A DNA stretch of 5,745 nt, taken from Acetobacteraceae bacterium. Its GTDB lineage: Bacteria; Pseudomonadota; Alphaproteobacteria; Acetobacterales; Acetobacteraceae. A program made the position numbers and the translations under genes. Below are positions 1 to 5,745 of this stretch, in pieces. The stretch is from positions 1 through 5,745 of the forward strand of contig JAFAHH010000729.1 of NCBI GenBank assembly GCA_019237355.1, given 5' to 3'. Position 1 is the stretch's first letter, and the number at the start of each line of letters is the position of its first letter. A model generated the notes under the pieces. That model did no database searches. It saw only the letters and a program-made list of their open reading frames with translations, and was not told the origin of the DNA.

Positions 1-736
1 GGCACGGTTAAGCGTCAATCTCAATAAGATTGCGTTATTGCGGAATTCGCGCCGGACCGGAGTGCCGGACCTGCTCCGGTTTGCGCGCATTGCGCTCGAC
101 TCGGGGGCGCGGGGGATCACGGTGCATCCGCGTCCTGATGAGCGGCATATCCGGCGCAACGATGTGCCGGAGATTGCGGGAGCCATGGCTGCGGAGCGGC
201 CGTATATGGAGTTGAATATTGAAGGGTATCCGGACGAGCGGTTACTGGAGATTGCGCGCGAGGTACGGCCGGAGCAGTGCACGCTGGTGCCGGACGCGCC
301 GGATGCCTTTACCTCAGAGAAGGGGTGGGAGCTCGGGCCGGCGGAGGCAGCGCTGGTGAGGCCGGCCATCGTAGCACTCAAGGCAATTGGGGCGCGCGTG
401 ATTCTGTTCATTGATCCCGACTCGACGGTACTGGATCGGGTGGGGGAGTCCGGGGCGGACGGGATCGAGATTTATACAGGGTCCTACGCGGTGGAGTTTC
501 GGAAGGGCTCGTTCAGCGAATCGCTGGATGCCTGTGCGCGGACCGCACGCGAGGCGGAGGCGCGGCATCTGGTAGTGAATGCCGGGCACGACCTGAATCT
601 GCGGAACATTCCCCCGCTGATTGAGCGCATTCCGATGCTGGCGGAGGCTTCCATCGGGCATGAGCTTATCGCGGACACGTTGGAGATGGGCTTTGCCGCG
701 GCAGTGCGGGCCTATGCCGCAGCACTGAAAGTTTAG
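1..736 (+). CDS. pdxJ: Pyridoxine 5'-phosphate synthase PdxJ, 5' end cut by the window edge
   Basis: PdxJ condenses 3-amino-2-oxopropyl phosphate with 1-deoxyxylulose 5-phosphate to pyridoxine 5'-phosphate, the last ring-closing step of DXP-dependent vitamin B6 synthesis; it is a cytosolic TIM-barrel enzyme. The frame is open from base 2 and begins ARLSVNLNKIALLRNSR, the normal PdxJ N-terminus, so base 1 is probably the last base of the start codon and only about two bases are missing. A TTG at 38 lies inside this conserved strand and is not the start. With an assumed Met the protein is 245 residues, the usual length. Family motifs seen: VHPRPDERHIR (residues 42-52, phosphate and catalytic His/Arg), ELNIEG (71-76), CTLVPD (94-99), TSEKGW (105-110), IEIYTG (156-161), VNAGHDLNL (193-201) and SIGHELIAD (218-226). 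All expected active-site positions look intact. The stop is TAG at 734-736, and the hydrolase gene follows after 2 nt, suggesting co-transcription. Identification is firm. Confidence 0.97.
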   Translation, partial: ARLSVNLNKIALLRNSRRTGVPDLLRFARIALDSGARGITVHPRPDERHIRRNDVPEIAGAMAAERPYMELNIEGYPDERLLEIAREVRPEQCTLVPDAPDAFTSEKGWELGPAEAALVRPAIVALKAIGARVILFIDPDSTVLDRVGESGADGIEIYTGSYAVEFRKGSFSESLDACARTAREAEARHLVVNAGHDLNLRNIPPLIERIPMLAEASIGHELIADTLEMGFAAAVRAYAAALKV

Positions 737-738
737 GG

Positions 739-1572
739 ATGTTCGCCCCAATACGCGGGACTCGGCTGTTTTTCGATATCGAGGGCACCGGTTTAGTTCC
801 TGATGGCCCGGTCATGCGCAGCCGTCCGCCTGCTATGGTCATTCACGGGGGGCCGGGGAGCGACCATTCCGGGATGAGAGCCGGGATGGAGCGCCTGACG
901 GCTCGGGCCCAGGTGATTTATTTCGATCATCGCGCGCTTGACGAGAATGTCGAGGACATGGAGGCGCTCCGCCAATATCTAGGGCTTGGACCGGTGATCA
1001 GCATCGGCACCTCTTATGGTGGGATGGTCGCGATGGCGCACGCCGCACGCTATCCGGCGAGCGTCAGCCATTTGATTTTGATTGTTACGGCTGCGCACCA
1101 CGAGTTTCTGGAGCAGGCGGAGCGGTTCATTGCCCAGCGCGCTACGCCCGAGCAGCAGGCGGTATGCGCGAAACTCTGGGCTGGGGCGTTTGAGAGCCCG
1201 GAAGAATTGCGGCGGTACTATGAAGTAATGGGACCGTTATATTCGCGTAGACATGATCCGATGGCGTCGCATCAGGCGCGGGAACGGACGATCTATTCGC
1301 CGGAAGCGATTAATGCCGCATTCGGACCGTCCGGATTCCTCCGGCGTTTCGATCTGCGGGCGGAGCTCGGGCGCATCATCGCGCCGACGCTGATTCTGGC
1401 GGCGGCGCATGACTGGATCTGCCCGCCGGCATACTCGGAGGAGATCCATCGGCTGATTCGCGGCTCTGACCTCCGGTTATTCGAAAAAAGCGGGCATTCA
1501 GTTCGGACTGACGAGCCGGAAGCGATGCTGGATGCGATTCTTGGATTTATCGTTTACCGGCGTGCAGGTTGA
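739..1572 (+). CDS. Alpha/beta hydrolase, proline iminopeptidase-like, with a shortened region after the DHR motif
   Basis: A 277-residue alpha/beta hydrolase resembling prolyl aminopeptidase (S33-type) enzymes; the true substrate is unknown and could be a peptide, ester or amide. The oxyanion-hole motif HGGPG is at residues 36-40. The nucleophile elbow GTSYGG has Ser92, the likely acid is Asp225 in HDWICPP, and the likely base is His253 in SGHS, so the triad is complete in the right order. A helical cap lies at about residues 125-200. There is no signal peptide, so it should be cytosolic. Oddity: after FDHR (62-65) the protein goes directly to ALDENVEDMEALR, whereas relatives have DHRGxGRS plus a loop here; roughly 15 residues seem to be missing in frame. 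The ATG at 739 is preferred because the GTRLFFDIEG strand belongs to the family N-terminus. A weak GAAAG (727-731) is the only ribosome-binding candidate, and translational coupling to pdxJ, 2 nt away, is plausible. The family call is firm, the function is not. Confidence 0.88.
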   Translation: MFAPIRGTRLFFDIEGTGLVPDGPVMRSRPPAMVIHGGPGSDHSGMRAGMERLTARAQVIYFDHRALDENVEDMEALRQYLGLGPVISIGTSYGGMVAMAHAARYPASVSHLILIVTAAHHEFLEQAERFIAQRATPEQQAVCAKLWAGAFESPEELRRYYEVMGPLYSRRHDPMASHQARERTIYSPEAINAAFGPSGFLRRFDLRAELGRIIAPTLILAAAHDWICPPAYSEEIHRLIRGSDLRLFEKSGHSVRTDEPEAMLDAILGFIVYRRAG

Positions 1573-1641
1573 TTCTGCACTTGTGATGTAAGCCCATCCT
1601 GGGGCAAGAGGGAACGACCCTTCGTCAGCAAGAATTCGGTC
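1573..1641. other. 69-nt gap before the glycosyltransferase gene, no clear ribosome binding site or terminator
   Basis: There is no T-run after a GC-rich stem, so no intrinsic terminator separates the hydrolase from the next gene. No recognisable -35/-10 promoter pair is apparent by eye. The purine-rich run AAGAGGGAA (1606-1614) is about 28 nt from the ATG at 1642, too far to serve it directly. AAGAA (1630-1634) is a weak nearer candidate. The frame of the following gene stays open back to the hydrolase stop TGA, but no in-frame ATG, GTG or TTG occurs in this gap, so 1642 is the most upstream possible conventional start. Confidence 0.6.
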
Positions 1642-1648
1642 ATGCCCC
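1601..1648 (+). promoter_or_regulatory. Possible RNA hairpin pairing over the start codon of the glycosyltransferase gene
   Basis: GGGGCA at 1601-1606 is a perfect complement of TGCCCC at 1643-1648, which includes the last two bases of the ATG. Inside it, GGG (1610-1612) and CCC (1618-1620) flank the loop AACGA and can extend by one A-T and one G-T pair. The nested structure could hide the start codon, or bring the distant purine run AAGAGGGAA nearer to it. A six-base pairing can occur by chance in GC-rich DNA, so this is only a candidate. Confidence 0.2.
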
Positions 1649-4600
1649 GAAAACCCAGGAACTCGTCGCTTTTTACTGCACCCTCGAATGTCCCTGCGGC
1701 ACTGAGTTCTGCCAGGCTTATAGAGCTGTCGCCGAAACTTACCGTCGCGCTGATAGAGGGGCGGCAGGGGCTCCTGGTCCGCGGTGTGTCTGTAGGGGCC
1801 GGGCCACTAAAGGAGGTCTCGATATTTGATGCGGACGGTCTATCGGGGCAACTGGTGTTTAAGACTGATAGAATAAAAAATGAGCGCGTCGGCTTTGATT
1901 TTGCTATTTTTCGTACGTTGCCGCGTGATGACGCTTTGTGGGAGTTCGAGATAAGAGCCCGTCACGATGACGGTTCGGAAGCGCGGGCCAACTACAAGGT
2001 AGCCTTGGCACAGGACGGGGCGAGTGTGATCGCTGGGCCAGTGAGTGAACCAGCGAGTATGGACGGAAGTGCGCCGGTGATCCTTTGCCCGGAGCGGATG
2101 GTAGTGGATGCCGATGGGCGGATTGAGGTTTTTGGCTGGGTTATTGCAAAGGCCGGTTTAGCCGGGCTGAGCTTGCCTGGGGTGATCGTGCGGTCCGAAA
2201 TCGGGTTGCCGCGTCCGGACATCGCCAGTGCCTATCCTCTTTATGCAGCGGCAGCGAGTGCCGGGTTCGAGTTAGTTGCGCAATTACCTGCCAGAGATTC
2301 TGACCGACCGGTGATGCTATCGGTATTAACAACCTCTGGCGTGGAGCAACGAGTGCGGCTTTGCCCGGAGTGCCGCAAGCAGGCTGAAGCACAAAGGGGG
2401 CTCGATCCAAGGGAGCCGCGGCGGATAATCCGGGGGTTTTGCGATGAGGCATTCCTGACTGCGGACGGGGCGCTATCTGTTAAGGGCTGGGCTCTGTGCC
2501 CCATTGGCGTGCTACAGGTGGATGTTGCTGTAGGTGAGCAGCTTGCGGGTCAGGCGGAGCTGGGGTTGCAGCGTGATGATGTGGGGGATGAGTTCGCCAC
2601 CATTCCCATGGCGCGGTATGCCGGCTATCGCGGCCGGTTTCCAATACCCGCGGGTCTGGAACCTGGGGCCCTGGCACGGATTGTGGTGCACAACGGCGTC
2701 GGCGATGCCGTCGAGTTTTCGCGTGCTATCGAAGCTGCCGCGAGTGCGCCCATGGAGGCTAGTCCGGGGCGTATGCTACGATTGGAGATCGACTCTCCGG
2801 TTTTGATTGATGGGGTTGCAGCCGAGCCAGTGGGTAGCCGGCTGACGATTGACGGTTGGGTGCTGTGTGACGCGGGTGTTGCCGGCATCGACGTTCTGAT
2901 GGACGGGACTTCTGCGGGAGAGGCGCACTACGGCTTGGTCCGGCAGGACGTTGCGCGCGCTTTTCCGTCGCGCGAAGATGCGGTACGCTGCGGGTTCGCA
3001 TTTCACTGCCCGCCACGGTTACTGCGGCCCGGCAGGCATATGGCCGAGCTGCGCGTTCGCACACGTGACGACGAGGTGCTGACACGCGGTATCGCGTTCG
3101 AAGTGCGCGAAACAGAGGAGGCTGGCAGAGGGCCACCGGTCCGGACCCGAGTCCCGAGGGCGGAGGTGAACGATCTCAAAGCGGCCCTGGATCGTCATCG
3201 GGGGCACTATCGAATTGGTCTCGCGCTACATTTGCCATGTGGTGCACAGGATTCAGGTGCGCTGTTACGCACCCTGGAGTCACTTGCGCAGCAGGTCTAT
3301 CGCGACTGGTACCTGATCGCCCCTGTTGGATGGGAGGCGAATGGTAATGTGCCGGGGCTTGCGTCGAAGTTTGTGGTTGCGCAAGGCGATGCCTGGCCCG
3401 ACGGACTGGATTACATTGGGCCTGTGTCAGCGGGGGATCAGCTCGGCGCAGACATGCTGGCGGAGATGGCGCTGGAGACTGCGCTCTCGGAGGGAGCTGA
3501 TTTCGTTTACGCGGACGAATGGCGCCTTCCGCCCGGGACAGAGGCGGCCGAGGCGTTTTATAAGCCGGACTATTCGCCGAACCTGCTGCTCAGCAGCAAC
3601 TACATTGGCCGGCCATGGCTGGCTTCGGCAGCGCTGCTCGCACGGGCTGGCATTACACCGTCCTCGCTCGCGGCGCGTGGGGAATATGACGCGGTCCTGC
3701 GCTGCACGGAGAAGGCGCGGGCGGTTCGACATGTGGCGAAGCTGCTATGTATGCGAGGTGGTGTCGGGGACAGCCCTAGCATGGAACTGGTGGCGTTGCG
3801 CGAGGCGGCGGCGCGGCGCGGCTACATGCGCGAGGTTGTTCCGGGTTTAATCAACGGAAGTTGGCGGGTACGGCGGCCGGTGGCGACGCGAGGCAGGATA
3901 TCGGTCATTATTCCGACCTGCGGTGCCCATGGCATTATTGAGCGGTGCCTGCATTCGCTGCGGGCGACAGCAGGTGATCATGACCTCGAGATCATATGCA
4001 TCGAGAACATTGCAGCGGAGAGTAGGCACTGGAAGGAGTGGCTGGCGTCGCATGCTGACGTGGTGATTTCGACCACCGAAGCGTTCAACTGGTCACGTTT
4101 CAACAATCTGGCGGCGGCGCGGGCGAGCGGGGAGTTCTTGTTGTTTCTGAACGATGACGTCGAGGCTGAACAGCCCGGTTGGATCGACGCGATGGTGGAG
4201 CTTACGGCCCAGGCATCCGTCGGCGTCGTTGGTGCCCGGCTGCTATATCCCAATCGGACCGTTCAGCACGCTGGAATGTTTTTGACGCCGGGTGGGGTCG
4301 GTCGGCACGCGTTTCGATTTGCCGCTGAGGATGATCCCGGTTATTTCGGACAGGCGCTGATGGAGCGCGATGTAAGCGCGGTGACCGGGGCGTGCATGAT
4401 GATGCGACGGACGCATTTCGATACTCTAGGGGGATTCGACGAGACGCACGAGATTATCAACAACGATCTTGACTTCTGCCTGCGGACGACTGAGGCTGGA
4501 CTGCAGGTGGTATGCACGCCCTTTGCCACGCTGATCCATCATGAGCAGGCGAGCAGGGCGGCAATGCCTGACAACTACGATACAAGACTTTTTCAAGAGA

Positions 4601-5745
4601 GATGGCGCCTGCAGTTCGCTAAGGGCGATCCGTTTCATAATCCGCAGCTAACGACGCAGCATGACGACATAGGGGTCAACGAGGAGCCGATCCGGATCAT
4701 ATGCGCCGGCCATCCCTTATTTGGTGCCGAGGAAATTCGACGAATCCTGGTGGTGAAAGTCGATCACATTGGCGATTTTGTTACCGCTATGCCGGCGATC
4801 CGCCGCTTGCACGCGGGTTTCCCCAAGGCGGAGATTTTTGTTCTTGCGGCTCCTGCCGCACAGGCGTTCACCGGATTGGAACCGGCTATCGCCGAGATCT
4901 TCTCGTTTGAATTCTTTCATACTCGATCGGCCCTCGGGCAGAAAAAGCTGGGCGAGGCGGAATTGGCCACCCTGCGCACGCGGCTTGCGCCGTATAGGTT
5001 CGATCTGGCGGTCGATCTGCGCAAACATGCGGATACGCGTCCATTGCTGCTTGCAACCGGGGCGAAGTTGCTCGCAGGCTATGATCATGCCGGGCAGTTC
5101 CCGTGGCTGGACATTGCGCTGGAGTGGGAGGGCGATCGGGGTCTGCATCCTAAGCGGTCACACATTGTGGATGACCTGATGAACCTGGTGCAAACGATCG
5201 TGACCGCCGGCATGTGCGATCGCATTGGGCTTTCGAAGGAGGCGATCGCGACATTGCAGGCCCAGATTCCGCCGCCGGACAGTCTGCGCAACTTCTTCCG
5301 TAACCCAGTTGTGTGTATGCACCCGGGCGCCGGGAACGAGATGAAGCAGTGGCCTGAGGAATCTTTCGTTACGCTCGCCGATCTGCTGGTGCAGGAAGCC
5401 GGAACAAACGTTGTGGTGATCGGCGGTCCTGACGAGGTAGAGATTGCGGACCGGATAGCGGCTACGGCCGCCGATCCGCTAGCGGTACGCTCAGTGGCGG
5501 GGGTTGTGCCATTACGGATGCTTCCGGCCCTGATCTCCCGCTGCGCCCTCGACGTCGGCAACGATAGCGGCCCGATGCACCTCGCGGCTTTGGTCGGGGT
5601 GCCCACGGTCGGGATCCATTCCGGGACCGTTGATCCGATGGAATGGGCGCCGTTCGGCCCAGAGGCAGTGGCGGTAGGGCGAGCAATGCAGTGCAGCCCG
5701 TGCTATCTGAACCGGCTTAGCGACTGCGTGCGCAATCTCGCGTGC
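1642..5745 (+). CDS. Multi-domain glycosyltransferase: beta-module repeats, degenerate GT-A, GT2, GT9; 3' end beyond the window
   Basis: A single frame without a stop runs from ATG 1642 off the right edge, giving at least 1368 residues. In order: four beta-rich modules (about residues 24-120, 145-243, 258-365 and 376-490), a GT-A-like domain without a DXD motif (523-705), a canonical family 2 glycosyltransferase (752-975), a linker with the GT2-associated phrase GDPFHNPQL (996-1004), and a family 9 heptosyltransferase-like domain (1033-1368). No signal peptide or membrane segment is seen, so it should act on the cytoplasmic face of the inner membrane, using nucleotide-activated sugars to build a surface polysaccharide or LPS part. 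Sugar specificity cannot be read. The start is uncertain: the ribosome binding site is poor and the first module begins only about 20 residues in. Because the frame lacks a stop inside the window, simple ORF calls show only small overlapping shadows here. More domains may follow. Domain calls are firm for GT2 and GT9, and moderate for the rest. Confidence 0.93.
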   Translation, partial: MPRKPRNSSLFTAPSNVPAALSSARLIELSPKLTVALIEGRQGLLVRGVSVGAGPLKEVSIFDADGLSGQLVFKTDRIKNERVGFDFAIFRTLPRDDALWEFEIRARHDDGSEARANYKVALAQDGASVIAGPVSEPASMDGSAPVILCPERMVVDADGRIEVFGWVIAKAGLAGLSLPGVIVRSEIGLPRPDIASAYPLYAAAASAGFELVAQLPARDSDRPVMLSVLTTSGVEQRVRLCPECRKQAEAQRGLDPREPRRIIRGFCDEAFLTADGALSVKGWALCPIGVLQVDVAVGEQLAGQAELGLQRDDVGDEFATIPMARYAGYRGRFPIPAGLEPGALARIVVHNGVGDAVEFSRAIEAAASAPMEASPGRMLRLEIDSPVLIDGVAAEPVGSRLTIDGWVLCDAGVAGIDVLMDGTSAGEAHYGLVRQDVARAFPSREDAVRCGFAFHCPPRLLRPGRHMAELRVRTRDDEVLTRGIAFEVRETEEAGRGPPVRTRVPRAEVNDLKAALDRHRGHYRIGLALHLPCGAQDSGALLRTLESLAQQVYRDWYLIAPVGWEANGNVPGLASKFVVAQGDAWPDGLDYIGPVSAGDQLGADMLAEMALETALSEGADFVYADEWRLPPGTEAAEAFYKPDYSPNLLLSSNYIGRPWLASAALLARAGITPSSLAARGEYDAVLRCTEKARAVRHVAKLLCMRGGVGDSPSMELVALREAAARRGYMREVVPGLINGSWRVRRPVATRGRISVIIPTCGAHGIIERCLHSLRATAGDHDLEIICIENIAAESRHWKEWLASHADVVISTTEAFNWSRFNNLAAARASGEFLLFLNDDVEAEQPGWIDAMVELTAQASVGVVGARLLYPNRTVQHAGMFLTPGGVGRHAFRFAAEDDPGYFGQALMERDVSAVTGACMMMRRTHFDTLGGFDETHEIINNDLDFCLRTTEAGLQVVCTPFATLIHHEQASRAAMPDNYDTRLFQERWRLQFAKGDPFHNPQLTTQHDDIGVNEEPIRIICAGHPLFGAEEIRRILVVKVDHIGDFVTAMPAIRRLHAGFPKAEIFVLAAPAAQAFTGLEPAIAEIFSFEFFHTRSALGQKKLGEAELATLRTRLAPYRFDLAVDLRKHADTRPLLLATGAKLLAGYDHAGQFPWLDIALEWEGDRGLHPKRSHIVDDLMNLVQTIVTAGMCDRIGLSKEAIATLQAQIPPPDSLRNFFRNPVVCMHPGAGNEMKQWPEESFVTLADLLVQEAGTNVVVIGGPDEVEIADRIAATAADPLAVRSVAGVVPLRMLPALISRCALDVGNDSGPMHLAALVGVPTVGIHSGTVDPMEWAPFGPEAVAVGRAMQCSPCYLNRLSDCVRNLAC
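1711..3111 (+). repeat. Four tandem beta-rich protein modules with a GW signature, the first degenerate
   Basis: Three modules share the pattern DGxLxVxGWxx, then a beta strand, then GLxRxD or a variant, then an aromatic-Pro step and a final GF. GW lies at residues 165-166, 282-283 and 405-406. GLPRPD is at 188-193, GLQRDD at 308-313 and GLVRQD at 431-436. An earlier unit has LLVRGV with Gly48 at the equivalent place and Val instead of Trp. The anchor glycines are 117, 117 and 123 residues apart, which supports four copies with the first one eroded. The alternating hydrophobic pattern suggests Ig-like or jelly-roll beta sandwiches. Their role is unknown; carbohydrate binding, spacing or partner docking are options. 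The copies are diverged, so this is a protein-level repeat and not a DNA repeat. Confidence 0.7.
3208..3756 (+). other. Degenerate GT-A-like glycosyltransferase domain inside the long CDS (residues 523-705)
   Basis: The order of landmarks follows the first GT2 domain of tandem polysaccharide glycosyltransferases: LLRTLESLAQQVYRDWYL (541-558), FVYADEW (621-627, family FLYSDED-like), FYKPDYSPNLLLSSNYI (639-655, family FKPDWSPDLLLSxNY), EYDAVLRCTE (681-690, family DWDLxLRxTE) and VRHVAKLL (695-702, family IRHIPxVL). At the metal-binding position, where relatives have LLDHDDLL, this protein reads GPVSAGDQL (593-601). The nucleotide-binding DDxS segment after the first strands is also absent. It therefore looks like a catalytically dead or repurposed GT-A fold, perhaps scaffolding the active domain that follows. 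This is read by eye against remembered family patterns. Confidence 0.7.
3895..4566 (+). other. Active-looking family 2 glycosyltransferase domain inside the long CDS (residues 752-975)
   Basis: The domain opens with RISVIIPTCGAHGIIERCL (752-770), the nucleotide-binding start of GT2 enzymes. FNWSRFNNLAAARASGEF (815-832) leads into the strand LLFLNDDVE (833-841), whose NDD (837-839) is the metal and nucleotide-sugar-binding DXD-type motif. VGARLLYPNRTVQHAG (863-878), VTGACMMMRR (914-923) and GGFDE (930-934) follow, then NNDLDFCLR (940-948), which holds the expected catalytic Asp, and LIHHE (964-968). All hallmark elements are present, so activity is expected. Relatives act in O-antigen or capsule synthesis, often as rhamnosyl- or galactosyltransferases, but the donor cannot be deduced. 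Confidence 0.92.
4738..5745 (+). other. Family 9 (heptosyltransferase-like) domain inside the long CDS (residues 1033 to the window edge)
   Basis: The N-terminal half begins RRILVVKVDHIGDFVTAMPAI (1033-1053), with the GD motif (Gly1044-Asp1045) that carries the catalytic Asp in heptosyltransferases. The C-terminal half has VCMHPGAGNEMKQWP (1224-1238), whose Lys and HPGAG loop bind the nucleotide-sugar phosphate, then VVVIGGPDE (1256-1264) and GNDSGPMHLAA (1306-1316), the donor-site signature. About 335 residues are visible, which is near a complete GT-B domain. It ends with Cys1351, Cys1354, Cys1362 and Cys1368. Relatives such as WaaC and WaaF transfer heptose to LPS core, but GT9 domains fused to GT2 domains need not use heptose. 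Confidence 0.92.

Noticed and set aside
38..40. TTG as start codon of pdxJ
   Set aside because: The frame is open to base 2 and the twelve upstream codons encode the conserved PdxJ N-terminal strand (RLSVNLNKIAL), so the true start is just left of the window.
314..751. A 145-codon minus-strand frame opposite pdxJ
   Set aside because: It is antisense to a firmly identified conserved gene and shows no motifs of its own.
1608..1622. Hairpin around AACGA as an intrinsic terminator after the hydrolase gene
   Set aside because: The stem is only about 3-5 pairs and no T-run follows.
1570..1641. Stop-codon readthrough fusing the hydrolase to the glycosyltransferase, since both share a frame with no other stop between
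   Set aside because: Hydrolase homology ends normally near the TGA, the 23 intervening codons look non-coding, and an ATG follows. Shared frame has a one-in-three chance.
3326..3850. A 174-codon open frame on the + strand in another frame
   Set aside because: It is Arg/Trp-rich, without any family motif, and lies wholly within the glycosyltransferase frame, where the GT-A landmarks are conserved. It is a shadow of high-GC coding sequence.
1992..5686. Many minus-strand open frames of 60-173 codons opposite the long gene
   Set aside because: They have low-complexity Arg/Ser/Pro/Ala composition, no recognisable domains and overlap one another in different frames, as expected opposite GC-rich coding DNA.
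1..5745. CRISPR array, tRNA/rRNA, insertion sequence, phage or defence genes
   Set aside because: No direct repeats with spacers, no tRNA-like cloverleaf, no transposase or integrase motifs and no inverted terminal repeats were seen on either strand; three genes account for nearly all of the window.

Overview
The window reads as high-GC (roughly 60%) alphaproteobacterial DNA. The PdxJ type and the multi-module glycosyltransferase style recall Acetobacteraceae (Rhodospirillales), but that placement is inference from remembered family resemblance, not from a search. All three genes lie on the + strand, and no RNA gene, mobile element, CRISPR array or convincing terminator is visible.

Layout: (1) 1-736, pyridoxine 5'-phosphate synthase (pdxJ), complete except for the first bases of its start codon, which lie just left of the window. 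(2) 739-1572, an alpha/beta hydrolase of the proline-iminopeptidase-like type, starting 2 nt after the pdxJ stop. It has an intact catalytic triad but lacks the segment that normally follows the DHR motif. (3) 1573-1641, a 69-nt gap without a clear ribosome binding site. (4) 1642 to the right edge, one uninterrupted reading frame of at least 1368 codons that leaves the window without a stop.

The long frame is the main content. It encodes a modular glycosyltransferase: four beta-rich repeat modules of about 117-123 residues (the first degenerate), a GT-A-like domain that has lost its DXD motif, an intact family 2 glycosyltransferase domain, and a family 9 (heptosyltransferase-like) domain that runs to the edge with a cysteine cluster. 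The likely role is assembly of a surface polysaccharide or lipopolysaccharide at the cytoplasmic side of the membrane. Two successive sugar transfers by one polypeptide is an inference from the two intact domains.

The pdxJ-hydrolase pair is probably one transcription unit. Whether the glycosyltransferase belongs to it cannot be settled from sequence alone. No functional link between vitamin B6 synthesis and the glycosyltransferase is evident. No defence or mobile system is seen; the unusual material is the domain architecture of the long protein and the shortened hydrolase.
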